From positions 1 through 35,383 of IMG/VR virus record IMGVR_UViG_3300024352_000062: 35,383 nt of DNA. The stretch is one strand, 5' to 3'. Source of the DNA: a virus. Below are positions 32,011 to 35,383 of the stretch, one piece after another. A program made the translations under genes and the position numbers. Below the pieces are notes generated by a model, which had not been told where the DNA came from, did not search any database, and saw only the letters and a program-made list of their open reading frames with translations. Position 1 is the stretch's first letter; the number at the start of each line of letters is the position of its first letter.

Positions 32011-32418
32011 TCAAATTTCGATCGAATTTGGCATACCTTCTATAAGCGCGAGTAGTTTTTCTGTGGGAATTTGTTTGAGACTTTCTTGTTCGACTATTTT
32101 ATCAGATTTGGGGACTACTTTTCCAACCATCCTGTCAAGAACGAATTGCAATTTTTGGACATCGCCCTCGCGTGCTGCAGAGATGATAATACTAGCAAGG
32201 GCAATGTCTCCTACCGTCGTGCCAGGGTCTTGGATTAACGCCATGAGCTCGTCGCGATTACACCCCCAGAATATGCTCAGGCGCCTTCTTATAGTTTCCG
32301 GGGTCTGTCTCACGTAAGAGTGCGTTAAGGGCTTCACAATTTGCGTTTCAGCGCTTTCGTTAGTCTTAGGCGGTTTTTGTGTGCCGCGACGCGAGCGCGC
32401 TTTGCGATATATTGTCAT
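32011..32418 (-). CDS. Terminase small subunit (TerS-like)
   Basis: The 135-aa protein has a basic N-terminus (R-K-A-R-S-R-R-G-T-Q-K), a helical core, and A-S-I-I-I-S-A-A-R-E-G-D-V-Q-K-L-Q-F-V-L followed by D-R-M-V-G-K, which is typical of a group of phage small terminase subunits. It would bind the phage packaging site and load TerL. TerL is about 1 kb downstream on the same strand, separated by several small genes. Confidence 0.68.
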   Translation of the reverse strand: MTIYRKARSRRGTQKPPKTNESAETQIVKPLTHSYVRQTPETIRRRLSIFWGCNRDELMALIQDPGTTVGDIALASIIISAAREGDVQKLQFVLDRMVGKVVPKSDKIVEQESLKQIPTEKLLALIEGMPNSIEI

Positions 32419-32425
32419 TTACACT

Positions 32426-32782
32426 CTAGGCGTTAGTGCTTCGGCTGATTTCGAGCCACTTGGTGCCAGACCACAATAGCGTTAGGGTGTCATACTGATC
32501 CGGAGCCCATGTAGCACTCAACACACAGTTACCACTAGATAAAAGTTGTGCCTTTGTTGACGATCCGCTCTCAAAACTCAGGTATAGAATCTGCCCGACG
32601 ATCCAGCCATTTTGGAATGAAAACGTGCGGTTAGCCGCAGTTGTATTGTCGCTTGTGAGCCTAAGATAAGCGGTTTTATTATTTAGTATTACAATTTGGT
32701 CGTCAGCAATTAAAACCGCATCTTGTACAATATTTCCAAGGGGTTCTCCTTGTACCAGGTAGCCATCTCTAAAATTACCCAT
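32426..32782 (-). CDS. Small beta-rich protein like a fibre module (118 aa)
   Basis: The C-terminal half (GQILYLSFESGSSTKAQLLS, then D-T-L-T-L-L-W-S-G-T-K-W-L-E-I-S-R-S) matches the pattern of a beta module common in tail fibres. A related segment is in the 980-aa fibre (near residues 87-142). It may be a separate receptor-binding or capsid surface piece. Function inferred from pattern only. Confidence 0.58.
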   Translation of the reverse strand: MGNFRDGYLVQGEPLGNIVQDAVLIADDQIVILNNKTAYLRLTSDNTTAANRTFSFQNGWIVGQILYLSFESGSSTKAQLLSSGNCVLSATWAPDQYDTLTLLWSGTKWLEISRSTNA

Positions 32783-32796
32783 TTTGTGATAACCTC

Positions 32797-33027
32797 TTAT
32801 TTTGATTTAGTTTTGTAAAACTCTATGACCTGCTGCATATCTTCCAGGATTTCAATTTTTTGTGCGAGCGTTGAGTTGAGATGATGCGCTTGTGTAAGTG
32901 CCCGCGTATTTTCGACAATTTTTTGGTCGATTATTTTCCTTAAAGATACCGCAGTTTTAAGTAAGAGGGCAAGAAAAAAAAGGGTGGTGAGAGAGGCGCC
33001 GAAGGCGATGGGTCCCAGTGTGTCCAT
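32797..33027 (-). CDS. Membrane protein with coiled coil (76 aa)
   Basis: A membrane segment at about residues 6-27 (PIAFGASLTTLFFLALLLKT) is followed by an amphipathic coiled coil (residues 28-75). This layout is seen in i-spanins and in some holin-like proteins, but the gene is the first of the late operon, far from the endolysin. GGAG lies five bases before the ATG. Confidence 0.62.
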   Translation of the reverse strand: MDTLGPIAFGASLTTLFFLALLLKTAVSLRKIIDQKIVENTRALTQAHHLNSTLAQKIEILEDMQQVIEFYKTKSK

Positions 33028-33093
33028 ACAAACTCCGAATGAGGCTCACGATTGAGGTGGTAAAAACACTTGTTATATACCAGAGTTGGAAGA

Positions 33094-33122
33094 ATATAAT
33101 CATCTTTTGATTTGAATTTCAA
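33094..33122 (-). promoter_or_regulatory. Candidate late promoter
   Basis: On the minus strand TTGAAA (33117-33122), 17 bases, TTATAT (33094-33099), with TG one base before the -10 (extended -10). The start would be near 33087, about 60 bases before the first late gene (33027). It lies between two iterons. Confidence 0.5.
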
Positions 33123-33291
33123 GCTATTTCTCGTTTATTTTTGAAGTGTATGAGGCTCACTCTTTTATTTATTAATTCGATTACTTATCCTGGTTGTGAG
33201 CCGCTGAGCCTCAAGCTTGTTTAGTGAATGAGGCTCACTGTTTTTACTGTATTTTCCGTATCTTATTTCTTATTTTTCTCCTTTGAGATAT

Positions 33292-33356
33292 GTAATACGT
33301 AATTTATATATATCGCGAGAGGAATATATATAATTATATATATAGTACTTATATAG
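33292..33356. other. AT-rich unwinding candidate
   Basis: A stretch of mostly A and T with TATATA repeats and only a few G or C (CGCGAGAGG in the middle), flanked by iterons on both sides. It is the likely site of strand opening (inference). Confidence 0.55.
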
Positions 33357-33367
33357 GAGGTAGGGGG

Positions 33368-33475
33368 ATGAGGCTCAGCGGCTCAGCGGCTCACAGCGAC
33401 GATATCTACCTGTTATCATTTCAAAAACAAGTGAGCCGCATATTTTTTAGGCAGCGGCTCACCGACCCTTTTTGA
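33368..33475 (+). CDS. Possible small ORF inside the origin (35 aa)
   Basis: A plus-strand frame starts MRLSGSAAHSDDIYLL after AGGAGG with a seven-base spacing, the strongest ribosome site in this stretch. It runs through iterons and ends at TGA 33473-33475. A weak promoter-like pair lies upstream in the AT-rich region (TTGAGA near 33283). The frame is short and partly made of repeat sequence, so it may be chance. Confidence 0.3.
   Translation: MRLSGSAAHSDDIYLLSFQKQVSRIFFRQRLTDPF
33431..33462 (-). terminator. Inverted iterons forming a hairpin downstream of the helicase gene
   Basis: GTGAGCCGC (33431-33439) and GCGGCTCAC (33454-33462) make a perfect 9-bp GC-rich stem with a 14-base loop. 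On the minus strand it is followed by TTGTTTTTG, so it could end the helicase transcript as well as be a binding site for an initiator. Confidence 0.45.
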
Positions 33476-33535
33476 GGCTCACATGAGGCTCACATGAGGC
33501 TCACATGAGGCTCACGCTTGCAACATGAGGCTCAC
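33473..33535. repeat. Tandem iteron block
   Basis: Four directly abutting units (33473-33482, 33483-33493, 33494-33504, 33505-33515) of ATGAGGCTCAC, then another after a nine-base spacer (33525-33535). The last copy overlaps the stop of the helicase gene (33532-33534), so the block was likely fixed along with the 3' end of that gene. Confidence 0.9.
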
Positions 33536-35247
33536 CTTTGCGCAGGGGTATACTTTGTCTCGAAAACAAATCCTTCGTGCGTCTGCCGATTTTGTCTGGG
33601 ATTTATAAAAACAAGATTGACCTTGTTTTTCTCGTTGTAGCGGAAATAGACACCCCTAATTTGAGCGCCTCCAAAACGTTTTCTTTCCGTATCGCTGAAG
33701 TAACAATCCCTTAAAAATGGTTGAATTTTTTTGGTATAACTTTGATATGTTAAATTGCTATTAAAGTATTCATTATAGAAATCAATTATCGTCGGTATTC
33801 CAATGAAAATATTTATATCATCAGTTTCGACATCATATTGTTTTCCTGTTCCAACCATTTTATATTGTTTTAATGAATCAGCGACATAATGAATAAAATC
33901 GTCATGCACACTTTCGTTCACTGAGTTTTTTTCGCGTTCGACTAACTTTTCTAATTTTTCCAATTCCTCAAATTGAATTTTGTTCAAAACAATATTCGGC
34001 TTGATAGTTGTATGCTCCCATTCCGGGAACCTGGTGAAAGCTTTGTAATTACTACTTTTACATACTTCACTTTGCGCATATTCCAAATGATAGTAAATAT
34101 CATTTAAAATCCCACTATGATTCTCATCAATCCACTTTTTAATTTCGGTATCAAATTGCTCAATCCGATTTTCTGTTTTGCGCTTCATTCGAATGATTAT
34201 AGCTTTGTCCGCCATGTCTACATCCAGATCAGGAACGTTGTAGGTTGCGCAAAAAGTAAATCTGTTGTCGATATTCACACTTTGCTGGTATAGCGGTCGA
34301 AAGCTTATAGTTTCGGAACAAATTAAGTCCCCCCAAATGTCGCTCGATATTTTTTTTGTGACGTTATCGAAAGAAAACAATCTCTGGTATCTGTGCGAAT
34401 AAATTTGGTCTTTGATCGTTTTGACGACATCAATCTTGTTAAGCCGCATCACACTGCCTTGGACGATTCTTTGAACTGCGTCCACAAAAGTACTTTTGCC
34501 TATGTTTTTTTGCTCTTGTTCACTGGCACCATTTTTACCTGCTATAATGAAAAATGGTTTTTTTAAATTTGAGCTTAAAGGGCTTAAAATAAAGGCTTTA
34601 GCGAGAAGTCTATCCTGGAAAGTTTCAAATTCAAAAAAATTAAGGAACTGTTCTATTAAATCGGTTTTTTCTGGTATTAGATGTTTATGTTTTTTTAATA
34701 GATATTCATCGTTATAGGGCGGATAACTTGGAAAACATCCGATGCTTTTATATTCTTTTAGATGCAATATAGGTAGATCGCGGAAAAATTGTTTTAACTT
34801 TTTAAAGCCATGCCCATAACTAAAAAAGTCTACTGTTATATCCTTTTTTTCGAAAAGAGCGCACAAATCCGTTTCGTCCTTCACGAAAAAGATATTTTTC
34901 CCATCACCATTCGGCGATATCTCCCAGAGCTCTCTATCGAGCGATATAAACGCGTCTTCCACGTAGGTAAGGTCAGGGCCCATCTCCCGATCTGGAAGCG
35001 TTAATTTGCCTACTAAGGACCATTGCAGAGCCATTTCTCGATCATCTAGCGGAAATCTTTTTTCCTCCTCAGTTTCTCGTTCGTTTGCTTTCCCCTTGTT
35101 CGTGATTTTTAGGCATGATTCGATTTTGTAATTAACAAGAAATCTTTTTGGACCAACATTATTCGTGTTGGTTTTCTCAAATTCGTCTTGACGTTTTTCC
35201 GAAAGTTTAATAATTTTGCCTTCGGTTGGAAAATCGTTTTTTTTCAT
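33532..35247 (-). CDS. SF3-type replicative helicase (DUF5906-like)
   Basis: The 571-aa protein starts at ATG 35247 (MKKNDFPTEGKIIKL) with GAGAG seven bases upstream; an in-frame ATG 16 codons upstream lies in repeat DNA and has no ribosome site. Residues 1-220 are an N-terminal domain of unknown fold. The helicase core has a split Walker A (I-I-A-G-K-N-G, then N-I-G-K-S-T with G250-K251-S252-T253), Walker B R-L-F-S-F-D-N (D294) and sensor 1 C-A-T-Y-N (N337). This matches phage and plasmid helicases of the DUF5906 type, which act with an AEP primase at the origin. The gene ends inside the iteron array. It reaches the end of the window, where the same bases recur at 1-72. Confidence 0.85.
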   Translation of the reverse strand: MKKNDFPTEGKIIKLSEKRQDEFEKTNTNNVGPKRFLVNYKIESCLKITNKGKANERETEEEKRFPLDDREMALQWSLVGKLTLPDREMGPDLTYVEDAFISLDRELWEISPNGDGKNIFFVKDETDLCALFEKKDITVDFFSYGHGFKKLKQFFRDLPILHLKEYKSIGCFPSYPPYNDEYLLKKHKHLIPEKTDLIEQFLNFFEFETFQDRLLAKAFILSPLSSNLKKPFFIIAGKNGASEQEQKNIGKSTFVDAVQRIVQGSVMRLNKIDVVKTIKDQIYSHRYQRLFSFDNVTKKISSDIWGDLICSETISFRPLYQQSVNIDNRFTFCATYNVPDLDVDMADKAIIIRMKRKTENRIEQFDTEIKKWIDENHSGILNDIYYHLEYAQSEVCKSSNYKAFTRFPEWEHTTIKPNIVLNKIQFEELEKLEKLVEREKNSVNESVHDDFIHYVADSLKQYKMVGTGKQYDVETDDINIFIGIPTIIDFYNEYFNSNLTYQSYTKKIQPFLRDCYFSDTERKRFGGAQIRGVYFRYNEKNKVNLVFINPRQNRQTHEGFVFETKYTPAQR

Positions 35248-35275
35248 TGATAATCTCTCTGTTAAAAATTTTTTT

Positions 35276-35305
35276 TCAATTGATCGGAAAATCATTTTTT
35301 CTCAT
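35276..35305 (-). CDS. Mini-ORF MRKNDFPIN (right copy)
   Basis: Same nine-codon frame as at 159-188, with AAGG upstream. In this copy it lies directly ahead of the helicase start; the MKKNDFPIN frame found in the left copy is missing. Confidence 0.4.
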   Translation of the reverse strand: MRKNDFPIN

Positions 35306-35360
35306 TGTTAACCTTTTTGTTAAAAATTGTTTTTTCGGTCGGAAAATCGCCTTTTTTCAC
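35292..35360 (-). CDS. GTG-started leader ORF, 22 aa (right copy)
   Basis: Same frame as at 175-243, with the strong AAGGAG upstream at 35368-35373. It starts VKKGDFPTEK. It overlaps the following MRKNDFPIN frame by 14 bases. Confidence 0.5.
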   Translation of the reverse strand: MKKGDFPTEKTIFNKKVNNEKK

Positions 35361-35383
35361 GGGTATACTCCTTGAAAAATTGT

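Larger units (their letters stand above)
33039..33535. other. Candidate replication origin: iteron array with AT-rich core
   Basis: Across about 500 bases without a recognised gene there are at least nine copies of the iteron core TGAGGCTCA, most as ATGAGGCTCAC: 33039, 33150, 33228, 33368, 33473, 33483, 33494, 33505 and 33525. Variants GCGGCTCA(C) lie at 33378, 33386 and 33454. Copies in the opposite orientation lie at 33196-33204, 33205-33213 and 33431-33439. An AT-rich stretch with repeated TATATA lies between them (33292-33356). Iterons plus an AT-rich unwinding element beside primase and helicase genes are the hallmark of a theta-type origin. No protein binding has been shown. Confidence 0.78.
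35176..35383. repeat. Terminal redundancy, right copy (208 bp)
   Basis: This matches 1-266 except for the loss of one 58-bp unit. Its unit at 35248-35305 begins like unit 1 of the left copy (TGATAATCTC) and ends like unit 2 (CTCAT), as expected after recombination between identical stretches. The 58-bp difference means that the two copies cannot both be exact copies of the same molecule end. Confidence 0.93.

Noticed and set aside
32940-33122. Minus-strand frame of 60 codons across the first late gene start
   Set aside because: TTG start without ribosome site, overlaps the membrane-coil gene and ends in low-complexity Pro/Ser sequence.
33196-33213. Inverted iteron pair as an attachment site
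   Set aside because: No integrase gene and the motif is part of the iteron family.
35248-35295. Upstream ATG (MIFRSIEKKF) as helicase start
   Set aside because: No ribosome site, sequence comes from the repeat unit, and the downstream ATG has GAGAG at the right distance.
1-35383. tRNA genes, CRISPR arrays, integrase, insertion sequences
   Set aside because: I looked for cloverleaf-like segments, spaced repeats, tyrosine or serine recombinase motifs and transposase motifs and saw none that hold up; the iterons are too short and irregular to be CRISPR.

Overview
This window is an essentially complete genome of a small tailed phage, about 35.1 kb of unique sequence. The last 208 bases repeat the first 266 bases, apart from one missing 58-bp repeat unit, so the molecule is either circular or circularly permuted, or it carries direct terminal repeats. 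The structural genes point to a short-tailed (podovirus-type) phage: portal, head-tail adaptor, a large tail nozzle or stabilisation protein, a fibre, and a block of Ala/Gln-rich proteins that look like internal (ejection) proteins; no tape-measure or sheath gene is visible. The M15-type endolysin and the secreted proteins fit a Gram-negative host, but the host cannot be named from the sequence. Standard stop codons are used, TTG starts are common, and many genes are coupled by ATGA, GTGA or TTGA overlaps. The DNA is moderately AT-rich.

Layout. Positions 645-1448 (-) encode an archaeo-eukaryotic-type primase with a PriCT-like tail. After a terminator (531-559) comes a leader of overlapping mini-ORFs and tandem copies of the start of the next gene (73-335), then the SF3-type helicase (33532-35247, -, running across the contig junction). 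Positions 1415-3527 (+) hold a RuvC-like resolvase, a helix-turn-helix protein and small early proteins, closed by a terminator that may also end a small RNA. Positions 3684-5546 (-) hold two secreted CAP/SCP-domain proteins and small membrane or unknown proteins. Positions 5622-7471 (+) hold a Gp157-like protein, a RecT annealase, a ribbon-helix-helix protein and a small unknown protein. Positions 33027 down to 7472 (-) form one long late block: TerS, small proteins, TerL, DNA methyltransferase, scaffold, capsid, fibre, adaptor, nozzle, portal, ejection proteins, further virion proteins, a membrane protein and the endolysin. The gap 33036-33535 is an iteron array with an AT-rich core and is the best candidate for the replication origin.

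How it works together (inference). Primase plus SF3 helicase acting at an iteron origin, with no phage DNA polymerase gene visible, looks like a plasmid-style initiation module that borrows the host polymerase. RecT, Gp157 and RuvC would process concatemers, and TerS/TerL would package them. Interleaved opposing promoters at 5550-5600 appear to make the CAP operon and the recombination operon mutually exclusive at initiation.

Points most worth checking: the tandem false-start array in front of the helicase, which differs by one unit between the two copies in this assembly; two early genes broken by single-base shifts in homopolymers (2100-2109 and 2484-2491); the iteron origin; the paired CAP proteins; and several real genes shorter than 60 codons.
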